Assembly (NCBI RefSeq): GCF_004337365.2
Contig: NZ_CP044016.1
Location: 2,480,001-2,544,000 of the forward strand
DNA: 64,000 nucleotides
From: Rhizosphaericola mali
Lineage (GTDB): Bacteria; Bacteroidota; Bacteroidia; Chitinophagales; Chitinophagaceae
Direction: 5' to 3'
The notes beneath the pieces were generated by a model that was given only the letters and a program-made list of their open reading frames with translations, had not been told where the DNA came from and did not search any database. Shown here piece after piece: positions 26,113 through 35,924 of the stretch. The first letter of the stretch is position 1, and each line of letters starts with the position of its first letter. Position numbers and translations under genes: made by a program.

Positions 26113-28971
26113 CTAAAAATTAACATTTAAAGAAAGACCATAAGAGGTTGAACCAGGAACAGATGGCAAATAAACACCCATTGCGCCATTAGAAGCACCT
26201 CCTGAATTGATCGTTTCAGGATCTCCAGCTGTAAATCCTTTTGATTTATTTAAAATTATATTTTTAGCTGTAAAAGTGATACTTGTTGCTTTGATAAGGC
26301 TATTCCCTAAAACTGTTTTTGGCAAACTATAAGAAAATGTTACATTTCTTAACTTTACATAAGAAGCATTTTGAACATAACTTTCTGTCACTCCTGAAAC
26401 CGACTGCCAATAGTCACGACCAGTAACGGCAACAGTATTAGCTTGCTGTGTAGTTGCATTAACGCCATTTACAACTCTAGTACCTCTATCCAAAGTTTGT
26501 ATAGCAGTACCATAATACATTCCATAAGAATCTTGAGAATTAATAAATGCACCACCAGATTTTACATCAATAAAAAAGCTTAACATAAAATTCTTATAGT
26601 TAAAGGTATTGGTAATACCTCCTAACCAATTGGGCGTATTATTACCTACGACCTCTGCAATGCCATTATTAACTGGTAAGCCATTATCATCCACTACAAT
26701 TTTTCCATCTTGGCGTTGATATCTCGTCCCCATCAACATACCATATCGTTGTCCAGCAATTGCATAAGTACCTCCAATGGATGCAGTATCTAAACCAGGA
26801 GCTATTTCATTTACGATTGTTCTAATTCTAGTATAGTTTATAGTAAGATCCCACCTAAAATCTTTCGTTCTAATAGGATTAGCATTGATTAATAATTCAA
26901 TACCATTTGTAGTCATACGGGAAGAATTGATTGTAGTAGAAGCATATCCAGTAGAATATGGAAGTGCTAAACCTGCCACAATACCATTAGACATATTTCT
27001 GTGAAAATAAGAAGCTTCAACTCCAATTCTACTATCAAAAAACTTCATTTCCAAACCTGTTTCAAACTCCTTTTGCAACTCATTTCTTAACTTCCCATTA
27101 CCCAAGGCATCGCTGATCAAAAAGCCATTCAAACCACCAAAGGGGTAGTTTGTTGGAATGCCATTGGCTCCCGTTACCGTAGCTTGATTATAGTATGTAT
27201 TATTTGCATAGGCATCAACATTGTCATTTCCAACAGAAGCATAAGAAACCCTCACTTTACCAAAATTGATAATTTTTTTTGCATTCTCTGACAAAAATTC
27301 GGAGAAAATAAAACCTGTTGCAATAGACCCGTATGGATAATATCTATGATCACTAGATAACACAGAGGACCCATCATATCTACCTGTTAATGATAATATT
27401 AAAAATTTATCATAATCAATCTCTGCCTGTGAATAAAATCCAACTTTTCTTTTCAAACCAGAGCTTTCAGTATATTTCACATTAGAAGCATTTGACATAT
27501 TACTAAAACCTGCTATGGACAAATCTGATCCATAAGCATACAGATTCTCACTATAGTTAGAATAAATATTATTTCCTAAGATTAAATTTGTCCTCCATTT
27601 ACTTCCAAAATCCTTATTTAAAGTAACTATGAAGTCATTATTAAATTGTTTAAAAGTCGTATTATTTGTAGTTATCAAACCAGTCGTGTAAGTTACAGAT
27701 CCTTGGTTAACAAACGAATGATATCTATCGACATAAACGTCTCCACCACCTCTTTCCATAATTGACAACCAATTAGTAGGGTGCCAATTAATAGTAAGAA
27801 CCGGTATAAATCTATTTATATTAGACTTGTTAATTGTATTATGTAACAACCAATAAGGATTGTCTCTACCTGTTCGATAGAGTCTTTGATTACCATCTTC
27901 ATCCTCGTAAGGATTCAAATTATAAGACACCGGCGCATTATATAATGTAAATAATGGATTCGAAGCATAAGATTGAGGTAATATGTTATTAACACTACTA
28001 CTATAACTCAATTGGAATGTCGCAGTCAAATCATTCAGTATATTGACATTGTATTTTGAAAAGAAATTATGTCTTATAAAATTAGTAGTAGGTTCTGTTC
28101 CACTTTGGTTGACGTAAGAATAGGACATTACATAGTCCGACTTCCCATTGCCACCACTAACACTTACATTATCTAAAGTTGTAAATCCAGTTTTATAAAA
28201 CTCTTTAAGTGGATTATAAAATTTAACCGACGGATCTGCAGCCGTTAGTGAGTCCATGCTAGGTCCCCACGATAGAGATGATTGTTGATTCACTCCATCA
28301 TAATATTGACCATCTAACCCCAGTGCATATTTCATTTGATGCTCTGGCAAAATGGCCTTATCCATTATATTAGAGGTACTAAATGATACCTTAGGTGTAT
28401 TGGACATTGTACCTTTCTTAGTAGTAATTAATACCACACCTCTCGCACCAGCAGAACCGTACAAAGCTGTAGCAGCAGCACCTTTTAAGATATTAACATT
28501 GTCAATAATCGCAGGATCTAGGTCATTTAAACGATTAGATCCCCCACCACCATCGGTAGGATTACCCGTTTCATCATTATTAATAGGAATACCATCCAAA
28601 ATAATTAATGCCTGATTATCTCCATATAAAGAAGTCGCACCTCTAATAACTATTCTAGTCGCACTTCCTGGCATACCGGTAGAGCTAGTTAACTGTACCC
28701 CTGCAATTTTACCTGTCATAGAATTCAATATGCTAGGATCTTTTGCTCTTAATAGTTCATCGCTTTTTATTTCTTGTGTACTAAATGTCAGATTTCGTTT
28801 TGATCGCTTTATTCCGAGTGCCGTTACGACAACTTCATCTAATTGCCTAGTGGAGTCTTTAGATGATCTAATGGAATCTTTTTCCGATTTAATTTCTTGT
28901 GACATAACTTTAGATATTGGAATTAGTCCAACACAAGTAGTCAATGAACAAATGAGCCATTTTCTTAACAT
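26113..28971 (-). CDS. SusC/RagA TonB-dependent transporter (SusC2), short N terminus
   Basis: A 952-residue outer-membrane transporter. After the signal peptide and about 20 charged residues the sequence goes straight to the plug (LDEVVVTALGIKRSKRNL; ILKGAAATALYGSAGARGVV). The carboxypeptidase-like N-terminal domain common in SusC proteins, and present in SusC1, is missing. The barrel ends with the typical aromatic terminus (SLNVNF). It is strongly paralogous to SusC3 (32989-35829). It probably imports peptides or glycopeptides together with SusD2. A TAnnTTTG box at 28992-28999 suggests its own promoter. Confidence 0.94.
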   Translation of the reverse strand: MLRKWLICSLTTCVGLIPISKVMSQEIKSEKDSIRSSKDSTRQLDEVVVTALGIKRSKRNLTFSTQEIKSDELLRAKDPSILNSMTGKIAGVQLTSSTGMPGSATRIVIRGATSLYGDNQALIILDGIPINNDETGNPTDGGGGSNRLNDLDPAIIDNVNILKGAAATALYGSAGARGVVLITTKKGTMSNTPKVSFSTSNIMDKAILPEHQMKYALGLDGQYYDGVNQQSSLSWGPSMDSLTAADPSVKFYNPLKEFYKTGFTTLDNVSVSGGNGKSDYVMSYSYVNQSGTEPTTNFIRHNFFSKYNVNILNDLTATFQLSYSSSVNNILPQSYASNPLFTLYNAPVSYNLNPYEDEDGNQRLYRTGRDNPYWLLHNTINKSNINRFIPVLTINWHPTNWLSIMERGGGDVYVDRYHSFVNQGSVTYTTGLITTNNTTFKQFNNDFIVTLNKDFGSKWRTNLILGNNIYSNYSENLYAYGSDLSIAGFSNMSNASNVKYTESSGLKRKVGFYSQAEIDYDKFLILSLTGRYDGSSVLSSDHRYYPYGSIATGFIFSEFLSENAKKIINFGKVRVSYASVGNDNVDAYANNTYYNQATVTGANGIPTNYPFGGLNGFLISDALGNGKLRNELQKEFETGLEMKFFDSRIGVEASYFHRNMSNGIVAGLALPYSTGYASTTINSSRMTTNGIELLINANPIRTKDFRWDLTINYTRIRTIVNEIAPGLDTASIGGTYAIAGQRYGMLMGTRYQRQDGKIVVDDNGLPVNNGIAEVVGNNTPNWLGGITNTFNYKNFMLSFFIDVKSGGAFINSQDSYGMYYGTAIQTLDRGTRVVNGVNATTQQANTVAVTGRDYWQSVSGVTESYVQNASYVKLRNVTFSYSLPKTVLGNSLIKATSITFTAKNIILNKSKGFTAGDPETINSGGASNGAMGVYLPSVPGSTSYGLSLNVNF

Positions 28972-28991
28972 AATTAAAGAATTTTCTGACT

Positions 28992-28999
28992 CAAATGTA
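28992..28999 (-). promoter_or_regulatory. Putative -7 promoter box of SusC2
   Basis: On the minus strand 28999-28992 reads TACATTTG, matching TAnnTTTG, 20 bases before the SusC2 start codon. No convincing -33 TTTG at 19-21 bases, so support is partial. The region 29005-29290 upstream is AT-rich with no other recognisable feature. Confidence 0.3.
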
Positions 29000-29294
29000 A
29001 AATAGTATAATATCTAAAAATTCCTCAATATTATCAATTTGTTATTATATTTTATCCAATAAAAATTTTATTTCATTAGTAAAAATCAAATCCCAAACCT
29101 AATTCACATCAAAATTAACAAATATAGTTTTTATATAATTTAAACTATATTATTTAATACTTCTCATAAGCGATCCATTCTCACATATTTTTATATTAAA
29201 TAATTTTGTTTGAACGATAAAATATTTTAGGAAATGTAAATACTGAATGATCCATTCTAGAAGGAATTTCAGCACCTATTAAGTAAATGGTGAA

Positions 29295-29760
29295 CAAAAA
29301 ATCTTTAGTTCAAATCCTTAGATATAGACCAGCATTAGTATAGTCATTCAAAGAATAGGTAGAAAATAAAGATCTTTCCCAGCCTTTATCAAAGCATCTA
29401 CTACCCAATTGATACCTTTCGGATGGCACGTTAATATTTGCATCACGGACGACAAGCATCAAAGTAACTTTCAATTTGTAAGAATTTTTAACATTGTTCA
29501 GCTACCCATATCAAGAACAGACAGATTACGCTATCTATTATACATCCCTCCATTAGTCGTCAATACGATTATCATAGCATACACATGTACAAATATCAAC
29601 TTACAATTGGCAATTGTAGAAAAAAATCGTCCCCATTGATTTTATCATTCAAAACTTACCGTCCATCCTTACTTTTTTTAAACTGCAATTGAATGTTTCT
29701 TCCAAATTTAGGAGAAATACTTGTCTATGCACCATTCCAATATAGAGAATGTAAAATAGT
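29295..29760 (-). pseudogene. Decayed gene remnant, copy 2, in the S10-SusC2 gap
   Basis: The 876-base gap 28972-29847 contains no intact gene. Minus-strand translation gives blocks in shifting frames: near 29760-29660 segments such as SISPKFGRNIQLQFKK; at about 29500-29337 a longer open stretch including YKLKVTLMLVVRDANINV, then ERYQLGSRCFDKGWERSLF and SLNDYTNAGLYLRI; then a stop and TKDFL at 29309-29295. The last ~200 bases match the remnant at 24317-24520 in block order and spacing. Several frameshifts and stops show a dead gene of unknown identity. A plus-strand open stretch at 29409-29639 is its antisense shadow. Confidence 0.5.
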
Positions 29761-29847
29761 AAAATAATATACTAACGATAACAATATATACCACAACAAT
29801 CATAATAACAGTACAATAAATATTCAAAACATTTGAAATAATTATGA

Positions 29848-31386
29848 TCAATATTTTATCGGAATTCCATATTTTATGGAAGATTTCATAAAATCTCGAA
29901 TATGTTGAGTTGCAACTTTACGATCCTGCATTCTCAAATACATCATATGCCCGCTTTCGTATCCCTCCCATTTAATACGGTTTTGTAGTTTACCATTCGG
30001 GTCAAGTTGCCAAGTATTATACTTTGCATTAAAATAATCACAAGCTCCATCAAAGTAGCCAGATTGTACAAAAAGATTCAATGCTGGATTTTGCCTCATG
30101 GCATTTCCAAGATCATAACCTGTATTATTGTTATTATTATCCCAAGGAAATACAGAACCAAAAACATTATATTTAAGATCAGTTTTAAATCCTAATTCAT
30201 TACGGACATAATCATTCATTGCGGGAGCAAATGCGTTATTCCATGCTACTAATTCCATATTATAGTCAGGTTCAACGCCTCCATCTTTCGCATCAATTCC
30301 CTTATACCTAGAATCTAGTCGACCAATAGTAAACCCCTCTTCCCTGAGCAACTCTTTCCAAAATAACCATGGAGATACATCGAGATTATTATTTAAATAC
30401 ACTGAAGCCTTTATTCCTGTATAACTTTCCAGTTTTTTTGCAATGGCTGCTTTCTTTTCAGCGGGTAATATTCCGCCGTAAGCCAAGGCTGGAATAAATT
30501 CTTCAATTGTAAATTTCTCCACTTCTGGGAGAAAGTCTTTTAGCTTTTTATCTGCATAAGGTGCTAATAATTTTTTATGATACCAGGCGGTAGCTGCAAA
30601 GTATGGCGTTTTTAATGCAGCAGATACAGGTCCATCTCGCTTAATTCCTAATTCCGTTGGAGAGACTAAAATAACACCATTTAAAAACATCCATTCTCTA
30701 CTTTGCAATGCTTCAGCTAGACCAGCCGCACGCGTAGTTCCATAACTTTCTCCAATCAAAAATTTTGGAGATTTCCAACGATTGATCCTACTAACAAATG
30801 TATTAATCCAGTCAGCAATATATTTAACATCTTGATTGACTCCATAAAAAAGAGCATCAGGAACATCTTTACTTGTTTTTCTAGCATATCCAGTATTGAC
30901 AGGATCTATATATACAATGTCTGCATCATCCAGTAAGGAGTAAGGATTATCCCGCATTCCATAGGGCAAGATAGGATATCCTTCATCATCTATATTCAAC
31001 ATACGAGGACCAGTATAACCAATTTGCATCCATAATGAAGCAGTACCGGGACCACCATTAAATGATATCAATAATGGACGTTTAGCTCTATCATTAATAT
31101 TATCTCTTTCATAGTAGGTATAAAATATATCCGCAATAGCACTTCCATCTTCATTCCATATTGGCATCGTTCCTGTTCTTGTAGTATAAGATATATTTAC
31201 TCCCCTAATTATTGCAGAATGCTTAGTTATCACACAAGTATCAGGATCAATTTTCATTGAAGGCGACACTGTAGTCGGATTCTTATATTCAGGTATAGGT
31301 ATTGAATTCCCTCTTCTTTGCGCCATTAGACAATTAGAAAATATAGTCAAAAATGCGCTCGTAAAAACAGCCAATATTTTAATCAT
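29848..31386 (-). CDS. S10-family serine carboxypeptidase
   Basis: A 512-residue secreted protein (signal peptide about 1-22) of peptidase family S10. The oxyanion segment SFNGGPGTAS (108-117), nucleophile Ser214 in GESYG, Asp446 in SGYFDGA and His480 in ESGHMMY form the catalytic triad. S10 enzymes remove C-terminal residues at acidic pH, and some accept proline near the scissile bond, useful on proline/hydroxyproline-rich chains. It lies 161 bases after SusD3 with an intrinsic terminator between them, so it may be expressed by read-through or from a promoter in that gap. Part of the SusC3-SusD3-peptidase module. Family certain; substrate inferred. Confidence 0.9.
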   Translation of the reverse strand: MIKILAVFTSAFLTIFSNCLMAQRRGNSIPIPEYKNPTTVSPSMKIDPDTCVITKHSAIIRGVNISYTTRTGTMPIWNEDGSAIADIFYTYYERDNINDRAKRPLLISFNGGPGTASLWMQIGYTGPRMLNIDDEGYPILPYGMRDNPYSLLDDADIVYIDPVNTGYARKTSKDVPDALFYGVNQDVKYIADWINTFVSRINRWKSPKFLIGESYGTTRAAGLAEALQSREWMFLNGVILVSPTELGIKRDGPVSAALKTPYFAATAWYHKKLLAPYADKKLKDFLPEVEKFTIEEFIPALAYGGILPAEKKAAIAKKLESYTGIKASVYLNNNLDVSPWLFWKELLREEGFTIGRLDSRYKGIDAKDGGVEPDYNMELVAWNNAFAPAMNDYVRNELGFKTDLKYNVFGSVFPWDNNNNNTGYDLGNAMRQNPALNLFVQSGYFDGACDYFNAKYNTWQLDPNGKLQNRIKWEGYESGHMMYLRMQDRKVATQHIRDFMKSSIKYGIPIKY

Positions 31387-31503
31387 ATTAAAAAAATAAT
31401 TATACTATTTTTGATTCTATTTAGTATAAATATCAAAATAGTGTTCTTTTATATTTAATTTTTGTTCCTTATAGATGTACATTGGAATCACTATACTAAT
31501 TTA

Positions 31504-31538
31504 AAAGGAGTTGTCAATAATATCTAGACAACTCCTTT
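31504..31538 (-). terminator. Hairpin terminator between SusD3 and S10 peptidase
   Basis: A perfect 12-base inverted repeat AAAGGAGTTGTC / GACAACTCCTTT (31504-31515 with 31527-31538), 11-base loop, 11 bases past the SusD3 stop. The minus-strand transcript ends in a short U-stretch (CTTTTAAATT). It probably lowers expression of the downstream peptidase relative to SusC3/SusD3. Confidence 0.7.
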
Positions 31539-31549
31539 GACCTAATTCT

Positions 31550-32971
31550 TTATTTAGTGTCCCACCATACTCTATCTGTCAGAGTTGCTGTTGGTACATT
31601 AGATGCATTGGCAGTTTCTTCAGATAATGGATATAAAAATCTACGCGGAATGCCTTTTGTATTAGCAGGCGCTCCATTGGCGGTACTAATTACAGTCAAA
31701 GCTGGATAACCGGTCCTTCTCCAATCCGTCCATATTTCAGGTGAAAAAAAGTTAGCAACAGATTTTTCCTCCATGATTCTTTGGATTGCGTTTGAAGTGG
31801 TAAGTGTACCTCTATTAGTTAAATATGCCTGTACACTATCCGCAGACGCACTCAACCCCATCTTAGCCATATTATTTAGAATAGCAGTTTGATAAACCTC
31901 TTGTGCAGCACTCAATCCAGAAACATAATACGTTGCTTCTGCCTTCAAAAACAAAGCTTCGTCCGCTGAAAATATATAACCATTGGCATTATCTGCCGCA
32001 TAAAAATCACCTGGAATAGAAAAATTATAAAGAGTCTGAAAACCGGAACCAATAACGCTACCTGTATATAATCCAGTATTTGCAGCAGGTGCAACTAATT
32101 TAGTCAAACGTGGATCCTTTCTTGACTTTAAAGAATCAACATAATTTGATGCTAGAATATTTGTGGATGTATTATAAAAATTCCAATACCATGGAGATGA
32201 ATAATTTTGACCACCATTATAAGTGAAATAACAATCCTCGGTGTAAGACGTAAGACCATTATCTAAAGCAGCTAAAGCAAGTTTGGACTGAGTTTGCACA
32301 TCATAGCCAGATGCGTTTATCAAATGCATGTAAAATCTAGCTTTCAACGAATATGCCAATTTCTTCCACGAAGTAGCATTTCCACTATAAAAATAATCAT
32401 CGGTACTGGGAACTAAACCATTTCCTCTATCTAATTCAATAATTGCAGAATCAAGTAAAACTTGAAGATTTGTATAAATACTTTCTTGACTATCAAACTT
32501 TGGCGTCAAATTCCCCACTCCTGAAAGACCTGCTGAGTAAGGAACATCACCCCACCAATCTGTCACATCGCCTAATGTATATGCCGTTAAAGTTTTTGCA
32601 ATACCTGCATAGATATCATTTCCATCAACCATCGCCAAACTATCCATAATTTTCATATTATTCAAGTTTGTCACATAGGCATAATACCAATAAGAATTAA
32701 AACTAGAATTATACACAACATATGTTACTTCATTTGGGACAGGTTGATTAAGCGTCATATTTTGCATCCAATAATTGATGTAAATAGCAGCACCACCTGC
32801 AGCCATTCTACTCGATACGGATTCTTCTATTGGTCCCAATAATAAATTAACAGAAGGAGAGGTCAAATCATTATTATCTTTATTGACATTTAGAAATTTT
32901 TTACAGCTTGTAAATATAATAGGGATACAAAGTAAAGCCGTCAATACTTTTATTATTTTATTTCTATACAT
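31550..32971 (-). CDS. SusD-like_2 family outer-membrane lipoprotein (SusD3)
   Basis: A 473-residue lipoprotein (lipobox FTSCKK near residue 22, then FLNVNKDNNDL). Same SusD-like_2 branch as SusD2, with LTAYTLGDVTDWWGDVPYSAG, FLKAEATYYVSG and the C-terminal RRFLYPLSEE...DRVWWDTK. It follows SusC3 by 17 bases and is followed by a terminator. Differences from SusD2 concentrate in the central loops, as expected if the two pairs recognise related but different ligands. Predicted role: surface capture of peptides or glycopeptides for SusC3. Confidence 0.92.
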   Translation of the reverse strand: MYRNKIIKVLTALLCIPIIFTSCKKFLNVNKDNNDLTSPSVNLLLGPIEESVSSRMAAGGAAIYINYWMQNMTLNQPVPNEVTYVVYNSSFNSYWYYAYVTNLNNMKIMDSLAMVDGNDIYAGIAKTLTAYTLGDVTDWWGDVPYSAGLSGVGNLTPKFDSQESIYTNLQVLLDSAIIELDRGNGLVPSTDDYFYSGNATSWKKLAYSLKARFYMHLINASGYDVQTQSKLALAALDNGLTSYTEDCYFTYNGGQNYSSPWYWNFYNTSTNILASNYVDSLKSRKDPRLTKLVAPAANTGLYTGSVIGSGFQTLYNFSIPGDFYAADNANGYIFSADEALFLKAEATYYVSGLSAAQEVYQTAILNNMAKMGLSASADSVQAYLTNRGTLTTSNAIQRIMEEKSVANFFSPEIWTDWRRTGYPALTVISTANGAPANTKGIPRRFLYPLSEETANASNVPTATLTDRVWWDTK

Positions 32972-32988
32972 TTTTTTTACATTAAAAA

Positions 32989-35829
32989 TTAGAAAAGAAG
33001 TTTAAGGGCTACACTATAAGATCTGTTCGTAGGTGTACCAAATGTATAAACACCAATACTACCATTACCTGTACCAAATGTATTATTAGACTCTGGATCT
33101 GACCCCGTGAAATCACTATTATGCCAAATCCATAAGTTTCTACCCGTCAAAGTTATAGTAGCCTCTTTGAAAGGAGATTTTTTGAAAATAGAATTATTTA
33201 AAGTATAGTTTATATTAACATTTCTAAGTTTAATATAAGATGAATGTTGAATCAATGCCTCTGTAATTCCACTAATCCTTTGATAATAAGATTCAGCTTT
33301 AACAACTTTGGTATTTTCTTCTCCAGTTGCAGCATCAATGCCTTTCACTACAAAATCAGCTCTATTCTCAGTCCTTTTACTTATACCATAGTAAAGGTTA
33401 TAATAATCATCTGTATTTTGAATTACACCTCCTTGCCTAGTATCAAATTGAAATCCCCATGAGAATTGTTTATATCGAAAATTATTAATAATTCCTCCAG
33501 ACCAATTAGCCATAGCAGATCCCAAATATCCATTTGCTTCAGTATATGGTAAACCGGATGCATCAACTAAAAGATTACCTTTCGAATCTCTTGCATAGAC
33601 TGAACCATATTGCATTGCATATTTTTGTCCTTCAACTGCATAGGTAAAACCAATATTGGTACTAGTTAAACCACCTCCAATTTGTTTAACAATGGTTTTG
33701 GGATTACTATAATTAATAGTCACTTCCCAATTAAAATCTTTTGTTTTAATTGGAGTTCCCGTTAATAATAATTCCAATCCAGATGTTCTGATTTTAGCTG
33801 AATTAATAGTTGTACTAGAATAACCTGTTGAATTTGCAATTGCGATACCTTGCACCAAACCGTCACTCATATTTCTAACATAGTAAGAGGCTTCGATCCC
33901 CACTCTACTATTAAAAAATTTAGATTCAAAACCCACTTCAAATTCTCTCTGCAATTCATTTTTTAAAGTCGAATTACCTAATGCATCACTAGACAAAAAT
34001 CCATTTTGACCACTATAAGGCCAAGTAATATTCGTTGAAGCTTGATAGAATGGAGTTATATTTGAATAAGCACTTACATTATCATTACCTACAGAGGCAT
34101 AGGAAACTCTTACTTTACCGAAATTCATCACATTTTTAAAACTACCTTTTATCAAATCTGTGAAAACAAATCCCAATGCCGCTGACCCATAAGGATAGAA
34201 TTGTTTTGCGGTAGACAAAACAGAGCTTCCATCATAACGTCCACTTAGGGATAAGATTAAGAATCTTTTGTAATCAAGTTCTCCTTGTGCATAAAATCCA
34301 ATCTTTCTAGTCAATGTATTATATTCAGAATAGGTAATTGTTGAAGCATTTGCCATATTATAATAACCATTCGTAGTCAAGCCAGTACCTGTTGTTTGCA
34401 TCTGATCATAATTTGTAGTTAATATATTATTTCCTACTAATCCCGAAATTTTAAAATCTTTAAAATCATGATTCATCTGAATAATAAAGTCTTGATTTAT
34501 TTGACGGTTATTAGCATCTCTACTAACTAATCTACCATCCGCATAGCTTACATCTCCAATATTTACATGATAATTATATTTATCAGAGGATATATCTGCC
34601 CCAATTCTTTCTGTGATTGTCATCCATGGCAAGACATTATAGTTCATTGTTACCACCGGAATAAGTCGGCTAACGCCTGAAACGTTACCTACATTATCTA
34701 AAACCCAATATGGATTATCTCTACTATATCTATATAAACGTTGACTACCATCATCATTATAAATAGGGAAAAAATCATATGAAATAGGTGCACTATACAA
34801 GGTTGTCAAAGGACTTTGTAAGCCATATCCCTGATTCGCAAATCTATTTTTTGAATAAGAATAATTAATCGACGTAGTCAAAGATAACTTAGGTATAATC
34901 TCTGTTCTATATTTTAAGAAGAAATTGTTTTTAGTAAAACTAGTATTGGGAACCGTCCCTGTTTGATCCAAAAAAGAATAAGAAGCTACATAATCAGAAG
35001 TTGCATTACCTCCAGAAACGGATACTGTATTTGTATTGGTTTTACCAGTTTTAAAAAATTCTTTCAACGGATTATGAAATTGAACATTACTATTTTCTGC
35101 CTTTAAAGAATCTATATTTGGCCCCCATGACAAACTTGTTTTAGTATTCTCGCCATCAATATAAACCCCTCCATCCCCCTGTGCATAAGTCATCTGACGT
35201 GGTGGTAAAATTGCATGATCTTGAGAATAAATAGAGGAAACTGTTACAGTAGGTTTTCTATTTTTAGCTCCATTTTTTGTAGTAATAAGAACCACACCTC
35301 TTGCACCTGCAGAACCATATAAAGCCGTTGCAGCGGCGCCTTTTAAAACGTTGATATTTTCTATTATGCTTGGATCAATATCACTTAGTCCACTAGTACC
35401 AGCACCTCCATCTCCACCTCCATCTCGTTCACTATTATTAATAGGTACACCATCCAAAACAATTAATGCTTGGTTGTTTCCTAAAATAGAAGATATACCT
35501 CTAATTACAATGGACGTAGCGGCACCAGGGGCCCCAGAGGTACTATTAAGTTGAACACCAGCCACTTTTCCACTCATTGCATTTAAAACACTAGGTTCCT
35601 GTGTTTTTAGCAAATCAGAGCCCTTTATTTCTTGAGTACTATACGTTAGATTACGTTTTTCACGCCGTACTCCTAAAGCTGTAACTACAACTTCATCTAA
35701 CTTATTAATTGAGTCATTACTTCTTCGCAATGAATCTAAATTTTTTATTGTATGCTGAGCTTTGATAAAAGTAGTCGGGATTACCAAAGACATACATACA
35801 ATTGAGGGTAGTAGCCATTTTCTTGCCAT
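32989..35829 (-). CDS. SusC/RagA TonB-dependent transporter (SusC3), short N terminus
   Basis: A 946-residue TonB-dependent barrel, paralogue of SusC2. Like SusC2 it lacks the carboxypeptidase-like N-terminal domain and begins with a charged linker and plug (LDEVVVTALGVRREKRNL; VLKGAAATALYGSAGARGVV). Barrel segments such as NELQREFEVGFESKFF mirror NELQKEFETGLEMKFF in SusC2. It pairs with SusD3. It starts 95 bases after the GH2 stop, and that gap holds a 16-base direct repeat (35879-35914), so it probably has its own promoter within the larger same-strand run. Confidence 0.94.
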   Translation of the reverse strand: MARKWLLPSIVCMSLVIPTTFIKAQHTIKNLDSLRRSNDSINKLDEVVVTALGVRREKRNLTYSTQEIKGSDLLKTQEPSVLNAMSGKVAGVQLNSTSGAPGAATSIVIRGISSILGNNQALIVLDGVPINNSERDGGGDGGAGTSGLSDIDPSIIENINVLKGAAATALYGSAGARGVVLITTKNGAKNRKPTVTVSSIYSQDHAILPPRQMTYAQGDGGVYIDGENTKTSLSWGPNIDSLKAENSNVQFHNPLKEFFKTGKTNTNTVSVSGGNATSDYVASYSFLDQTGTVPNTSFTKNNFFLKYRTEIIPKLSLTTSINYSYSKNRFANQGYGLQSPLTTLYSAPISYDFFPIYNDDGSQRLYRYSRDNPYWVLDNVGNVSGVSRLIPVVTMNYNVLPWMTITERIGADISSDKYNYHVNIGDVSYADGRLVSRDANNRQINQDFIIQMNHDFKDFKISGLVGNNILTTNYDQMQTTGTGLTTNGYYNMANASTITYSEYNTLTRKIGFYAQGELDYKRFLILSLSGRYDGSSVLSTAKQFYPYGSAALGFVFTDLIKGSFKNVMNFGKVRVSYASVGNDNVSAYSNITPFYQASTNITWPYSGQNGFLSSDALGNSTLKNELQREFEVGFESKFFNSRVGIEASYYVRNMSDGLVQGIAIANSTGYSSTTINSAKIRTSGLELLLTGTPIKTKDFNWEVTINYSNPKTIVKQIGGGLTSTNIGFTYAVEGQKYAMQYGSVYARDSKGNLLVDASGLPYTEANGYLGSAMANWSGGIINNFRYKQFSWGFQFDTRQGGVIQNTDDYYNLYYGISKRTENRADFVVKGIDAATGEENTKVVKAESYYQRISGITEALIQHSSYIKLRNVNINYTLNNSIFKKSPFKEATITLTGRNLWIWHNSDFTGSDPESNNTFGTGNGSIGVYTFGTPTNRSYSVALKLLF

Positions 35830-35878
35830 ATTCTCATGTTTTAGTAATCCAAATATCTTATCTAAATTCGAATATAAC

Positions 35879-35914
35879 AGCTAGCATTTTAACTAAAACA
35901 GCTCATATTTTAAC
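35879..35914 (-). promoter_or_regulatory. Direct-repeat operator candidate upstream of SusC3
   Basis: Two 16-mers, CAGCTAGCATTTTAAC (35879-35894) and CAGCTCATATTTTAAC (35899-35914), match at 13 of 16 positions and are 20 bases apart, two helical turns. They lie 50-85 bases upstream of the SusC3 start. The second contains CATATTTTAAC, also present in the 17962 and 49692 elements. Suggests a regulator site shared across the locus; not tested. Confidence 0.45.
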
Positions 35915-35924
35915 ACATTAACAA

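Noticed and set aside
29409-29639. Plus-strand open frame of 76 codons in the S10-SusC2 gap
   Set aside because: Minus-strand translation of the same DNA matches the second remnant, including the YKLK block; the plus-strand frame is its shadow.
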